DNA of 64,000 nt from Stictocephala bisonia (GCA_035578905.1 JAQJVL010000082.1:605618-669617); one strand, 5' to 3'; shown: positions 1 through 12,299, counted from the stretch's first letter. Notes: generated by a model from the sequence alone, not told the origin. Made by a program: numbers and translations.

Positions 1-1700
1 GTTCATAAAATATTGAACACTGTATACTCGTATGCTAAAAGTTGAAAATTTTTGAGCACGCTACTAATGACAGACATTTTTACCAAATTTTATTGATAAT
101 ATTGTGTTTATAGATCAAAATCTTGAGAAATAAGCTAGTTTTTCATCCATCGAGTAAGTCGTTCACGTGATAAAGGAATATTTTCTCATATTCTATTCGA
201 CCAAAAAATTAAAATTTAACCTTACGTTTCTACATTAATGTGGCCGTTCCCCAAATTGTCAAGTCACCGCTAGGAAGTAGACAAAAGCCCAGATAGCCCT
301 TCAGTAACCATGCAATCTTACCGTTAACGGGCTAAAACAAAATTTTCTATTTGAACTGTACGGTTCTTGTTCATTATAATAATGAATTATAGTGAGCACT
401 ATGATTACTATGGCCGGTATAGTGGACCATAAACTAATATTATTTAATTTTTATTTAAAACCGCCAAGAATGACATTTAAATTTCCACATATTTAACTGA
501 AACAAATTTATAAAAACAATACATTTTTTACAAAAACAAACTGTTGGTCCACTAGATCAGTTCTTCAGCTATCAAATAACACTTCACATCTTACAATACA
601 ATCATTATTGCGGATCACATCGTTGAAATAGAAACACATTTGTTGTGTTTCTCGTGGGATGAAACGGCCTCCTTATGAACAGAGTTGGTAACAAAAATAC
701 TTCCACTTTTATTTTTAAATATTTGTAATTAAAACACAAATTACACAAACACTACTTATTTTGTTTCTGTCTACATAAACAATAAATAGTGCCTTTTTAA
801 TTTCAGTATTTGGGATAGGACTAAGCCTTATTGAGGCTACTGCTCGGAGCTGTATTTTTTTATTCTCCTTGAGATCTGGCACTAACAACTTATATATTGT
901 CATGTATCACATATAATGTAGGCCTATATCATACATATATATCTGTAATTTATTGACAGAAATTACGCCATTAGTTATTCTAGTTTTTATAATAGTGATA
1001 AGTAGTTTTAAAATCTCTAATTACGACTTTTAAGATACTGTGCATTTATTTATGATAAACATTCAACGGCTTATGTAAACCGTGATTGGTAAAGATACTT
1101 TGTTCTCTATGATTAAAAATTAACTTTAAAGAAACATTTTATAGTTTTTGTTAATTTTTTTATACTTTTTTGTTGATAAACTACATGACCTTATTAGTTG
1201 TGAATGTATGATATAATTAACTAATTTTTACTAATAAATTACACTTGACAAATCAAAAAATACTAAACTTGTATGGTACAGCTCCCTGCAATTGTACTGT
1301 TAAAATATCAAAATATTTTACTCTGTTGTTAACAAGTACTGGTATTCAATCCCCATTAAACCATATATTGCTTTCCAAAAAGATGTTTGAAAAATATTAT
1401 TTTGTTTTCAAACTTAAAGAATAACTCCAATAACTATTGTACATACTTTTTTACTTAAAATAAACTGTGCATACACACTGTATAAAATGCGAAAAATGTA
1501 TAATATGCTTGAAAGACAACACATCTTTACGATGAATGGTTTATGATCCTTATAAATATAACACTCATAATTTTTAAAATATCATTAGGTTAGAATTAGT
1601 TTTTTATTTGAGTTGTTGCTGAGGAGAATAGAAGTAACAAAAACGAATAACTGTTTTATTCAGAACTAATTTCAGTTTATAATGTAATAGCTAAAAGTAA
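1..1700. other. AT-rich non-coding spacer
   Basis: No gene is visible on either strand; only short chance ORFs occur. About 330-470 holds a short sequence (GAACTGTACGGTTCTTGTT followed by a TTATAGTGAGCAC segment) that recurs in diverged form near 3950-4090 and 53830-54090, so this part is probably a transposon remnant. Nothing else is recognisable. Confidence 0.6.
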
Positions 1701-1864
1701 AAATAACATAAAATTTAACTAAACCGTAAACATTATGGCTAAATACTTTCATCCAAATAACATAAAATTTAACTAAACCGTAAACATTATGGCTAAATAC
1801 CAGAACTTTCATCCAAATAACATAACATTTAACTAAACATAATGGTTAAAAACTTTCATCCAAT
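1701..1864. repeat. Short tandem repeat, about 56-bp unit, three copies
   Basis: The block CCAAATAACATAAAATTTAA, then CTAAACCGTAAACATTATGG, then CTAAATAC occurs three times in a row. The last copy is diverged and shortened, and a small CAGA insertion precedes its neighbour. Local duplication in AT-rich spacer; no coding potential. Confidence 0.85.
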
Positions 1865-1934
1865 ATCCAAAATCATAAATAATTTTGAAAACAACAACAT
1901 AAGACAAAAATATCTAAATGTTGAAGAGCATACT

Positions 1935-2130
1935 TTCAGAATAACAATGAAAAAGGGCGAGAGTCAAAACACCCTTTCTGCATTACTTAGAGCAAAGGTC
2001 GGTATAATGGGGTACGATACATGGATCCTCCAGGGTATTATAATTAGGGGTAATGAATAACTGAAAGGGTTGTAGAACCCCCATCCCACCCCTACATAGT
2101 TAGGGTGGAACCCCGAAGGTCTCTGGTTTC
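1935..2130 (+). repeat. Dispersed repeat family B, copy 1
   Basis: The segment from CTTTCAGAATAACAATGAAA through GGTCGGTATAATGGGGTACG to GAATAACTGAAAGGGTTGTA is recognisably repeated at 34885-35030 and 61290-61500. All three share the order CTGCATTAC, then GGGTCGGTATAATGGG, then GTAATGAATAACTGGAAGGG, then a C-rich tail. A GGGTT-loop-AACCC type arm near the end recalls the T arm of a tRNA-derived SINE, but no clear A box is seen. A 72-codon ORF crosses this copy (1842-2060); it is broken in copy 2, so it is probably not a gene. Confidence 0.6.
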
Positions 2131-2139
2131 AGCATCCCC

Positions 2140-3420
2140 ACTTTATTGTTTGTTACATATTTTATCGTTACTCAACTGTTTTTTTTATTTATTTTATTTT
2201 TTTATTTTACGAATATTCGGATATTTATAAAACATAAATATATTTGTCAAGTAAGAAGAATACAAAAAAGGTTTACAACATCAAAACGTGCTGTGGACAT
2301 TACTATTAAGTAAATATTAATTAATCTTATAAAAGCTTAAGTAAATGTAAATTAAACATTTAATTTAATCAAAGGATCTATTGTTAAAAGTATTATGTCT
2401 TAATTTACAGTGAAATTAAAATATGAATATTAATATATAAATATTTAACATAATTTTACTTTATGCCACACTTATTATTACGTATTTCATACGTAATTTT
2501 GAATTAATGTTACTAAATGCTTAAGCAAGTAAACGCCTTCTAACCAATTCCATATAAAATAACAAGATATTTAAGATGTTCAGTGAAATCAAACAAAAAG
2601 GAATATTATGATATCTTTGAATGTATTATAGAATCTTAGTGAATGATCAGCCTTGGTATATTACCAGTATATTACCAGTATATTACCAGTATATTACCAG
2701 TATTAGCTAATGAGCAATCCAGTGAACTCTAATTTTGAAATAGGCCAATTTACAGTCACAGGGAGTCTCAAAATTCATAGAGTAAAGAAACCATATAGAA
2801 TTCATATTCCCTTGTTTTTGGCCGCTTCCCAACTTGAAGTTTAAAGCGATCGAAAGATAATAACGATATCCCAATTTCCCAATGTTCTATAATATGTATT
2901 TAAACATTTGAAAAATAGATTTATGCTATAAATACTACTTATTATATCATTATAAAAATTATATGTGGGCTATTTTTAAGTCAATATTTCATACAAAATA
3001 TAAATACATTTGTCAAATATGCACAGCTGTTTCTGCAGTACATCGAACCTTGAATCGATCTTACTTGATTAAAGGCAAAATAACCATCTAATATTTAACA
3101 TTCGGCCCTCGAGACACTAACTGGGAGATTGGAGTGTAATTTTATATTCAATGTTATAATTTACAGAACGCTTTTTCCGTTTAACTTTGTACGTAGTTCG
3201 AGCACTGTAAATCCAAAATATTGAAATAAAAGTAAAATTTATATAACTGAAGAAAATATTAACTACTAACAACGCTGACTTATAACAGAATGTCTTATAG
3301 TATATAGACCATCAGTAACTACATTTCATTCGCATATATCAGTTAAGAAAAAAATTACGAAAAAAATTCCTGATATTTTTTGTTTTGTATGCATTCCTTA
3401 TTTAATTCCTCAACAAAAAT
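2140..3420. other. AT-rich non-coding spacer
   Basis: No gene found. Contains a four-and-a-half copy run of the 11-bp unit TATATTACCAG at about 2656-2705. Otherwise unremarkable. Confidence 0.6.
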
Positions 3421-3427
3421 AATGATT

Positions 3428-3503
3428 GCTAGTTTTAATAATTTGTATATTATTTAAATTATAAATAATATACATTTATTATTTAAATAATATACAAACT
3501 AGC
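3428..3503. repeat. Inverted repeat / hairpin
   Basis: An 18-bp arm at 3442-3459 (TTTGTATATTATTTAAAT) is exactly complementary to 3481-3498. The flanks GCTAG (3428-3432) and CTAGC (3499-3503) also pair once a 9-base bulge is allowed. Could be a MITE end or simply an AT-rich palindrome. Confidence 0.75.
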
Positions 3504-3949
3504 AGTTACGAGTTTAAGTGGCTAAGCAATCTGAAAATGTTAAATAAAGTAATGACACTTTTATCTAGAAAGGTTCCTTAGACAACAACTTACACACCGA
3601 AAGAAACAAATTTTTAAAAAATTACTTTTTCGCTCAGTAATATGAAAATCCAAATATATGTAGAGCCATAGCATGTTTTTTTGCATTAACCCTTCAAGAA
3701 GCACCAATGACAATGTTTCGCTAAAAAATCCCGTATCAACAGTTGTGTGTGAATACATCATACTATCTGGTAGCATCTATATTGTTTATAACTTCTTCAG
3801 CAGTTTCAACAGCATATTTGCAAATATTCATGCTATTTTTTTCAAGTTCTAAATACACTTTTCCTTTTAAGGCTGTTCCTAAACTGCCAAGGAACCATCC
3901 CTGGACGACAGATACTATAGTAAATATACAATAATACAAGCGAAATTAA

Positions 3950-4013
3950 ACTTGCTTTTCTATTTCAAATGTAGGGTTCGTGTTTGTTATTTTAACAAAT
4001 TATAGTGAACATT

Positions 4014-4065
<52 letters not shown>

Positions 4066-4090
4066 TAAAGGTCCAATCAAGTGGTCGTGA
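3950..4090 (+). repeat. Remnant of dispersed repeat family A interrupted by a TTA microsatellite
   Basis: TTTTCTATTTCAAATGTAGG with GTTCGTGTTTGTTATTTTAA and the following TTATAGTGAACATTG match the segment at about 345-400. A (TTA)n microsatellite of about 46 bp (4015-4060) sits where the other copy reads ATGATTACTATGG, and both then continue into a sequence ending GGTCCA/GGACCA. The microsatellite therefore seems to have grown inside the element. Confidence 0.55.
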
Positions 4091-4699
4091 GTTGATTTAA
4101 TGGGTTTATTTATTTAACATTATTAACAAACACTTAAATGTTCAAATATTTATCTGTAATAGAATTGTAATAATACTCGACTTTAAAAAAAAAAAAAAAC
4201 ACCAATGACTCAGAGTAATATTTATTCTCCTGACAAATGACACTTGTTGTTACAAAATGACCATTAGTATGAATGAAATCCTTGAGATAAAAATAAAACA
4301 TGTTGTTGGTGTTTTCACGAACTGGAGTGAAAGCTTTCTCAATTATATGCCATAATATTAAGACAAACAGTGTAAATTTGATAGTAAATTTAAATATAAC
4401 CCGTCAAATGGGTATTTTTTACATTTTCTGGAGCTAAGCACAAGTACAGAGTGACTACCAGCATAATTTTTCCTGTTACAAATATTTACAATATAATGGG
4501 ATGACAGACTTTTGGTACCCTTAAAAAAACTACATTGTTCATATCACTCAAGTTAAGGTTCGAGTCCATAATTTGTGCACAAGGGATTTATTATTGAAAA
4601 AGGTAAACTTAGTTCATGTTTGATTTGACGATACACCCTTGGCAACATTTCAAGTGGCTTTACTAAAGTAGGCTAGTGCGTTACTAGTTAAAGGAGTGC

Positions 4700-5130
4700 T
4701 ATAACCCAGTTAATTGGGACAGAGTGTTGAAGAGATTGTACCTTCTTGATACCGACATGGTGCCCAACTTAATGTTTGTCATCGGCGTGGACACTACAGA
4801 GGTCTAGAGTGGGTAGTTCCGGCAGGCAACGGATGTTGTGTAGGGGAAAGAACAAGTATCAGGCTTGCAATTAGCTCAATATCATACCAATAATATGTGG
4901 TTCGGATTCCACGAAAATATGTATATCCCTTAGTTGCCCTAGCACTCAATACCACTGTACGTGTAGGGGCAGGCGGAAGGGGTAATACCACTCTACGTTT
5001 AGGAGTGGGTGGGTGGGTTAGATTGGCCTTATAATAAATGGCTCTTTCTGAGGAAAGTGGACCTTAGTTAATAACAATGACTACAATCATTCGATCCTAA
5101 TACTCACCCAATCGGTGCCTTAGTAGTTAG
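4700..5130 (+). mobile_element. SINE-like element, copy 1, with a nested minisatellite
   Basis: Aligns by eye with 33630-33910 and 41190-41560 in the same orientation. Shared blocks, in order: CATCGRCGTGGACACTA, a GAGAAC..AGTATCAGGC region, a B-box-like GTGGTTCGGATTCCAC, CCCTTAGTTGCCCT, then AATAAATGGCTCTTTC, GGAAAGTGGACCTT and TAACAATGACTAC. The B-box-like core resembles the RNA polymerase III consensus GGTTCGANTCC; an A box is not convincing. In this copy 4946-5020 is an extra segment of two G-rich minisatellite units that copies 2 and 3 lack. Assignment to a named SINE family is not possible from sequence alone. Confidence 0.6.
4946..5020 (-). repeat. Two-unit minisatellite of the CCCACCC..CAGTGGTATTG family, inside the SINE-like copy
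   Basis: Reads CAATACCACTGTACGTGTAG then GGGCAGGCGG, then a second diverged unit ending GAGTGGGTGGGTGGG. It is the reverse complement of the unit found in the arrays at 22245-22455 and 35160-37190, and matches the G-rich half of 42943-43165. It lies exactly between the CCCTAG and GGCC..AATAAATGGC blocks of the SINE-like element. Confidence 0.8.
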
Positions 5131-5159
5131 TATTACAGTACTTACAATAATTTTAGCTA

Positions 5160-5636
5160 TTTATTTATTATTATATTTTTTCACAGTTGTAATAATAAAA
5201 AAGACTGTTTTGTTACAAAAATATCTTTTTATTATAAATAATAATAAAATATATATATATATTTTAAATTTAAAAAAATCAAATATTTTTAATAAAGAAT
5301 GTTAAAAAAATATTATAAAGACGAATAAAAGTAATTAATTAAAATAACAAATTATTTATATAGCTAGACAGCTGATGATTTTCAGTTTTTTTTTCCTATT
5401 AGTTAATACGTTATGTAGAGCAATCAAGGCAAATCCCTAATCATCCATTACAGCTGACAGTGGCCTTAGCTAATTAAGTGCTGTATTTCCCCATTGAACT
5501 GATGTGGGTTGAGTTTATTTCATAGGGGAGACTTCTGCAATAATTTTAGTTTTTGGACGAACTGTAATTGAGTTATTTATTAAATCCAATGATTTTAAAT
5601 TTTACACCATATATAATCAGGTATTAGCCGGTGTAC
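5160..5636. other. AT-rich spacer with a weak dispersed repeat
   Basis: No gene. ATCCATTACAGCTGACAGTG at about 5443-5462, followed 20-30 bases later by TTTCCCCAT, recurs at about 15272-15320. The match is short and diverged, so its nature is uncertain. Confidence 0.45.
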
Positions 5637-6340
5637 ATTAAATAAATAATAATAAATAAATAAAAATGCCTTTATTGTGCAAGCGTATTTCAGTTTGAAC
5701 AACTGTTTTTCAAATCAACTATTGTCAATCTTAAATTAAAATTAATAATAAAATTAATAACAATAGTTACACAGCAGCAAAAACACTTTACTTATCTAAA
5801 TAGGCCCTGGTTTTAACAGCTCCTTTATTTTTATTTTAAAATTAGCAACAGAAGCTATATTTTTAACATGCGGAGGGAGGTCATTAAATAACTTGGGGCC
5901 AAAGTATGAAAACCCCTTCCTCCCTACTTCAAGCCTCACTTGAGGAAAGTGAAGCTGTCTATCCTGGCGGGTGCTACGTTGAGAGACCTCCCCACGAAAC
6001 ATGAGCTTCTCGCTTAGGTACTGTGGCTCTTTTAGAATAAGAGCTTTATGGACCATGCAACATGTCAGAATTCTACACACCACTTCCATAAGGAGCATGT
6101 TGACAGCATCTCGAAAGGGAGAAACATGATCGGAAAAATGGAGATTGAAAATGTACCGGATGGCTGAATTTTGAATTTTTTGGATTCTATCAATGTCCCC
6201 TCTCGAGATGCTGTTCCCGTAGGCCGGATAGCAGTAATAGAATAATGTAAGTACAAGTGACTGCATGAGCTGAAGCTTGGCAAACTCCGGCAACAGTTTT
6301 CTAAACCTATACAGACCCCATTCATTCAACTTAAGCTATA
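5637..6340 (-). mobile_element. 5'-truncated non-LTR retrotransposon (CR1/Jockey-like)
   Basis: On the minus strand the element runs from a coding end at about 6330 down to a 3' tail. The tail, read on the plus strand at 5637-5666, is a run of AAATAAATAATAATAAATAA type repeats typical of LINE 3' ends. Only the last part of the reverse transcriptase ORF is present, so this is a normal dead-on-arrival 5' truncation. The 3' UTR motif AAAGGCAT just before the tail is also seen at the end of the LINE at 15.6-17.65 kb, suggesting related elements. No clear target-site duplication was found. Confidence 0.8.
5796..6329 (-). pseudogene. C-terminal part of LINE reverse transcriptase (ORF2), 177 codons
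   Basis: The frame is open and ends in a stop. It contains the thumb-region pattern typical of CR1/Jockey-group ORF2: a hydrophobic stretch with YYCYPAYGNSI, then IDRIQKIQNSAIRYIF, then a HVSPFRD segment. The C-terminal tail has SYFGPKLFNDLPPHVKNI and ends FKIKIKELL. These follow the catalytic palm in full-length elements; the palm (YxDD/FADD) and the endonuclease are absent because of 5' truncation. The intact 177-codon frame suggests a fairly recent insertion. It cannot act alone. Confidence 0.85.
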
Positions 6341-6344
6341 AATA

Positions 6345-6830
6345 AATGTAAGGGGAAATAATACCCCTATTGTTTATAAAATGTATTTTGTTAAAACTGT
6401 AAAGTGTAGACTTAATTTTGTAAACCTTACTTTGACTATTGGTTAAAATTAAAAGTTCGCATTGTTTGGAATGTTTAATTTTAATATATTATTCACTCCG
6501 AATCCCATTTCAACATTTTATTTAAAAAATTACTATCTATGCATAAGTTTGAAATTCTCACCAATGGGGTTCTATAAAAATAAATAAATTAAGAGAATAA
6601 CTTAAGCATTTTAGTCATTCTTGGATATTTTTAGTGACGTCTATTTTTATATTGCTTTATTATTTTGTTCTCTTCTAACTGAAAACAATTAGAGTCATGA
6701 TGATTGTGAGATTCGTAGAAAAAATTAACAGATCAAATCCTGTGATAAGCAATGGTTACTACTAAATAAATGCATGATGTCTAGATCATTTGAAAATAAC
6801 ATTTTATCATTTTAATAATATGGTTTGAAC
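6345..6830. other. AT-rich non-coding spacer
   Basis: No gene or structured repeat seen. Confidence 0.5.
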
Positions 6831-6859
6831 GATTTTGTGGTTAAGTAAATTGTTTTGAC

Positions 6860-7135
6860 AATTTGACCATCGACTACTCAAACAGTTAGTCGGTCAAGCT
6901 CGATCTGAATTAATTATAGTTAGTCGCTTATTGGGTACACACAAAGTTGGTCGGACGAACTCGGTCTGGTACCAATTATAGTTAATCGACTATCGACTAC
7001 TCACTCAGTCGGTTGGCCAACTATCCCAATTAGATTTAATCGACTATTTTACTCACTAATTGGACAGCTAAACAGTTTTCTATTGTAGTTAGTCGGATAT
7101 CGATTGTTCGCAATTTAGCCGGCCAAACTTCTTGA
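6860..7135. repeat. Degenerate tandem repeat, about 75-bp period
   Basis: The pattern of ATTATAGTTAGTCG(A/C)..TCGACTACTCAC..GTCGGNCNANCTCG recurs three to four times with many differences (for example near 6892, 6973, 7030 and 7088). It looks like an old, decayed minisatellite. No coding frame. Confidence 0.55.
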
Positions 7136-7330
7136 GTGCACAGAAAAGAAAGAAACAGAGGCTGCACCCAATTTTGCGCTGAATGCGTGTCGAGTGTTAT
7201 TCATCTAGTTTGCCTTCCGGATACTTGTGGAGTTTTGTTATCTTTTACTTATGCCTCAATTTTTTTATAATGATTCATTAGTAGACATTATTTTAGTTAG
7301 CTATACAATGGCGATGAAACCTAAGTTTGC

Positions 7331-8035
7331 TGGGGAAGACAAAGGTTGTTGGACATTTGCCATCATTACATGAAAATTACCAATCACGACGTTTCGATTT
7401 GGTAGAACCCAAACCTTTTTCAAGTGCTAAAAACTAAATTTCATCTACACAAACTGTTATAAAACTACGTTCTTAAACTAATAAACTTATCTACATTAAT
7501 AATTATCTACATTTTAACCTATATCATGGAATGGGGTACAACAAAATGAACTTCAGCTAAATATAAAAATGTGAACATGGTTAAATAATATAACCGATTA
7601 GGCACTGCCAAGGTCACGAAATCAACGAAAAAATGTTAAAACACAACTAAATTAATATTCAAATTGGACTTAAATGAGTTTAAATTAGCTAATCATATAT
7701 AAAATAAATACAAGGTACCTGAAAAACACTATTAATTTAAGATAACATTGCACAAAAAATGATATATGTGACTCGAAAGGACTGAGACTACTATCCAATC
7801 TAATTAACTATTACAAATACATTTTAACCTGCAAAGACAACAATTATTAGGAATAAAACAATACAATAATCAAATATTACAAAATGATGAAGTCTTACGA
7901 CCCGCAGTGACGATGGCGTCTAGACGCCTTCCTCACTTCGTGCCTGGAACGTCTCACTTCGTGCATGGCAAATGTCTAACAACCTTTGTCTTCCCCATCT
8001 GATACTCACTCCATCATTAACAAATTTCAAAAATT
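7331..8035. mobile_element. Inverted-terminus DNA transposon / MITE, copy 1
   Basis: About 670-700 bp, similar along its length to 32150-32965. The left end (7331 to about 7437: TGGGGAAGACAAAGG, TTGTTGGACATTTG, AATTACCAATCACGACG) is the reverse complement of the right end in the other copy. Here the right inverted repeat is cut to about 33 bp (7964-7996). Just inside it, CCTCACTTCGTGCCTG lies in the opposite orientation to copy 2. No transposase is encoded, so this is a non-autonomous element. The superfamily is not identified. Confidence 0.75.
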
Positions 8036-8039
8036 AAGT

Positions 8040-9126
8040 TTGTTGTTAGATCATTGTAAGGGGTTTATTTTAAAGTCCCATTTGTAAAGTCACTGTTGGT
8101 TCTTGTTTCAAATTATTTCTAATATCGTTTGGTTATCAAACCTTTCATTATCTTATAAGAGTTTATTGAAATGTTGCCATTATAAATACATTATTATTAG
8201 TTCTCTTGAAACCTTCTTCAACACAACATGCAATTTATTGATAAAAAAAAACTATTTTTTCGTAAAGTAAAGCTCTATCGGAGTATATTTATTTCCTATC
8301 ATAATTTCCATGACATATCTTTGAAATGTAAATAGTTTATTTTATTGATAGGAAATTATACAATAAAAATGTACAAATTTATTCTTTAAGTATACTTTCT
8401 GTGACGTTTTATATTAAAATAAAAACACTGCAGTTTCATTCATAAACACAATATTCTTAACTAAGAAAAGTATTTATCAATGTGATTAAGGCATATAAAA
8501 AAGGTTGCTTTGGATAAAATGTTTGACAATGAAAATGTTTAACTTTTACAAAAATAATCTACCTAACTGTGTATGTATCCTTGATCTGTGTATGATGTGC
8601 TATATAATTTATATTACCTGTTATTTTGTAAAAGCTCTAAATGCTTAGAGATAACTTTGAAATAACTAATTTTCATTTTTTAAACTGTAGTTCACAGATT
8701 TAGTCTACTTTTTTATTCATATTTTATTCCTATAACCAATAACCCCATAAATAGAAAACACTGTTATTTGTCAATGAGTTAAGGTTTCTCATACATCAAA
8801 CTATTTATTCATACTCTAATAACAATTATAAAATACATAAAATGTTCAATTGTTTCTTAATCCATGTAAATAATAATAACATAATCCATTAAAATAAAAG
8901 TTTAATTGTGTATTTTATTACACAAGTAAACTCTCTAATCAGTTTCAAGACGAGTGTTAGTAAATCATTACTCTACAATCGTAAGGCCTCACAAATAAAC
9001 TTTCATTTTATTAGATTGTTTTTTTTTTATTTATATTGATTTCAAACCAATAAAAACTCTTCAGGAATTATGCTCATGTTATGGTTTAAACACACAAAGA
9101 GTGTAAATTAATGTTGGCTAATGAGA
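8040..9126. other. AT-rich non-coding spacer
   Basis: No gene, array or clear transposon seen; only short homopolymer runs. Confidence 0.55.
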
Positions 9127-11985
9127 CAGACCACTAAATGACCACACGGTAGCTACCTCAACCAGAAATGGAAAGAATTAGGTAAAGTAAGGTAGACCAC
9201 AGAAAAACCACCAGCCCTACCGGAAATGAATGAGCTAGGTAACGAGAGACACACTCCAGAATAACCACCAGCCCTACCGAAAATAAATGAGCTATGTAAA
9301 GATAGACAGACTCCAGAATAACCACCAGCCGAAGCGGAAATGAATGAGCTAGGTAAAGAGAGACAGACTCCAGAATAACCACCAGCCCTACCGGAAATGA
9401 ATGAGCTAGGTAAAGAGAGACAGACTCCAGAATAACCACCAGCCCCATCAGAAATAAATGAGCTAGTTAAAGCTAGACAGCCTACAGAATAACCACCAGC
9501 ACAACCGGAAATAAATGAGCTAGGTAAAGAGAGACAGACTCCAGAATAACCACCAGCCCCATCAGAAATAGAATGAGCTAGGTAAACTGAGGCATACTAC
9601 AGAATGACCACTAGCTCCACCAGAAATTAATGAGCTAGGTAACGCGAAACAGACTACAGATTAACCACCAGCCCTAGTGGAAATGAATGAGCTAGGTAAA
9701 GAGAGACAGACTCCATAATAACCATCAGCCCCACTGGAAATGAATGAGCTAGGTAAAGAGAGACAGACTACAGAATAACCACTAGCCCTATTGGAAATGA
9801 ATGAGCTAGGTAAATAGAGACAGACTCCAGAATAACCACCAGCCCTATTGGAAATGAATGAGCTAGGTAAAGAGAAACAGACTACAGAATAACCACCAGC
9901 CCTACCGGAAATGAATGAGCTAGGTAAAGCGAGACAGACTCCAGAGTAACCACCAGCCCTATCGAAATGAATGAGCTAGTTAAAGTGAGATAGCCTACAG
10001 AATAACCACTAGCCCAACCGGAAATAAATGAGCTAGTTAAAGCGAGACAGACTCCAGAATAACCACCAGCCCCACCACAAATAGAATGAGCTAGGTAAAC
10101 TGAGGCATACTACAGAATGGCCACTAGCTCCACCAGAAATTAATGAGCTAGGTAACGCGAAACAGCCTACAGATTAACCACTAGCCCAACCGTAAATAAA
10201 TGAGCTAGTTAAAGCGAGACAGCCTACAGAATAACCACCAGCCCTTTTGGAAATAAATATGCTAGTTAAAGCGAGACAGCCTACAGAATAACCACTAGCC
10301 CAACCGGAAAAAAATGAGCTAGTTAAAGCGAGACAGACTCTGGAATAACCACCAGCCCTATCGGAAATAAATGAGCTAGTTAAAGCGAGACAGACTCCAG
10401 AATAACCACCAGCCGAAGCGGAAATGAATGAGCTAGGTAAAGAGAGACAGACTCCAGAATAACCACTAGCCCTACCGGAAATGAATGAGCTAGGTAAAGC
10501 GAGACAGACTCCAGAGTAACCACCAGCCCTATCGAAATGAATGAGCTAGTTAAAGTGAGATAGCCTACAGAATAACCACTAGCCCAACCGGAAATAAATG
10601 AGCTAGTTAAAGCGAGACAGACTCCAGAATAACCACCAGCCCCACCACAAATAGAATGAGCTAGGTAAACTGAGGCATACTACAGAATGACCACTAGCTC
10701 CACCAGAAATTAATGAGCTAGGTAACGCGAAACAGACTACAGATTAACCACCAGCCCTAGTGGAAATGAATGAGCTAGGTAAAGAGAGACAGACTCCATA
10801 ATAACCATCAGCCCCACTGGAAATGAATGAGCTAGGTAAAGAGAGACAGACTACAGAATAACCACTAGCCCTATTGAAATGAATGAGCTAGTTAAAGTGA
10901 GATAGCCTACAGAATAACCACTAGCCCAACCGGAAATAAATGAGCTAGTTAAAGCGAGACAGACTCCAGAATAACCACCAGCCCCACCACAAATAGAATG
11001 AGCTAGGTAAACTGAGGCATACTACAGAATGACCACTAGCTCCACCAGAAATTAATGAGCTAGGTAACGCGAAACAGCCTACAGATTAACCACTAGCCCA
11101 ACCGTAAATAAATGAGCTAGTTAAAGCGAGACAGCCTACAGAATAACCACCAGCCCTTTTGGAAATAAATATGCTAGTTAAAGCGAGACAGCCTACAGAA
11201 TAACCACTAGCCCAACCGGAAAAAAATGAGCTAGTTAAAGCGAGACAGACTCTGGAATAACCACCAGCCCTATCGGAAATTAATGAGCTAGTTAAAGCGA
11301 GACAGACTCCAGAATAACCACTAGCCCAACCGGAAATAAATGAGCTAGTTAAAGCGAGACAGATTCCAGAATAACCACCACCCCCACCAGAAATAGAATG
11401 AGCTATGTAAAGTAAGGCATACTCCAGAATAACCACCACCCCCACCAGAAATAGAATGAGCTATGTAAAGTAAGGCATACTCCAGAATAACCACCACCCC
11501 CACCAGAAATAGAATGAGCTATGTAAAGTGAGGCATACTCCAGAATGATCACTAGCTCCATCATAAATGAATGAGCTAGGTAACGCGAAACAGCCTACAG
11601 AATAACCACTAGCCCAACCGCAAATAAATGAGCTAGTTAAAGCTAGACAGCCTACAGAATAACCACCAGCACAACCGGAAATAAATGAGCAAGTTAAATT
11701 GAGACAGATTCCAGAATAACTACCAGCCCTTTCGGAAATAAATGAGCTAGTTAAAGCTAGACAGCTTACATAATAACTACCAGCATAACCGGAAATAAAT
11801 GAGCTAGTTAAAGTGAGATAGACTCCAGAATAACCACCAGCCCCATCAGAAATAGAATGAGCTAAGTAAAGTGAGACATACTCCAAAATGACCACTAACT
11901 CCACCAGAAATGAATGAGCTAGGTAAAGCGAGACAAACCACAGTATTACCATGGCTCTACCGGGAAATACCACTGAACTAACCCA
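9127..11985. repeat. 57-bp tandem array (about 50 copies) with higher-order structure
   Basis: The unit consensus is AACCACCAGCCCTACCGGAA followed by ATGAATGAGCTAGGTAAAGA and GAGACAGACTCCAGAAT. Some units are 56 or 58 bp, for example those with AGAAATAGAATGAG. Variant units recur at exact multiples of 57: 570 (9931 and 10501), 342 (10531 and 10873), 912 (10241 and 11153) and 1083 (9611 and 10694). This shows block duplication of 6 to 19 units. Minus-strand ORFs of 96, 119 and 176 codons cross it because 57 is divisible by three; their peptides (GLVVILESVSLYLAHSFPV repeated) change frame with each 56- or 58-bp unit, so coding is unlikely. Confidence 0.95.
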
Positions 11986-11989
11986 CCGC

Positions 11990-12290
11990 AAGTCGGTTAG
12001 TTAAACGCTTTAGTATAAAATGTCAGTAATTTACTTTCTTTTCTTACAAAGTGCCTTATGATCTTCTATCCAAACTAGAGAAAAAGCTTGATTGTACTTC
12101 AAATCCTCTTTACACTCACATTAAACTAATAAAATAGAGCTTAAATATATAAGGGCTATTCTATTATATACGTTACGTATAATTGTATTATGTTTTTAAA
12201 TTATAAAACATACCGTAAAAATATTTGTTTAGACAATCTGTATCTAAAAATTAGTTAATAACACGATGGTTTTTTAAGGAAAGAAAAAAA
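11990..12290. other. AT-rich spacer
   Basis: No gene or repeat seen between the 57-bp array and the inverted duplication. Confidence 0.5.
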
Positions 12291-12299
12291 TTAATGTAC

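Noticed and set aside
11086..11991. Minus-strand ORFs of 119 and 176 codons resembling hydrophobic repeat proteins
   Set aside because: The peptide pattern switches frame at 56- and 58-bp units, which a maintained protein would not tolerate.
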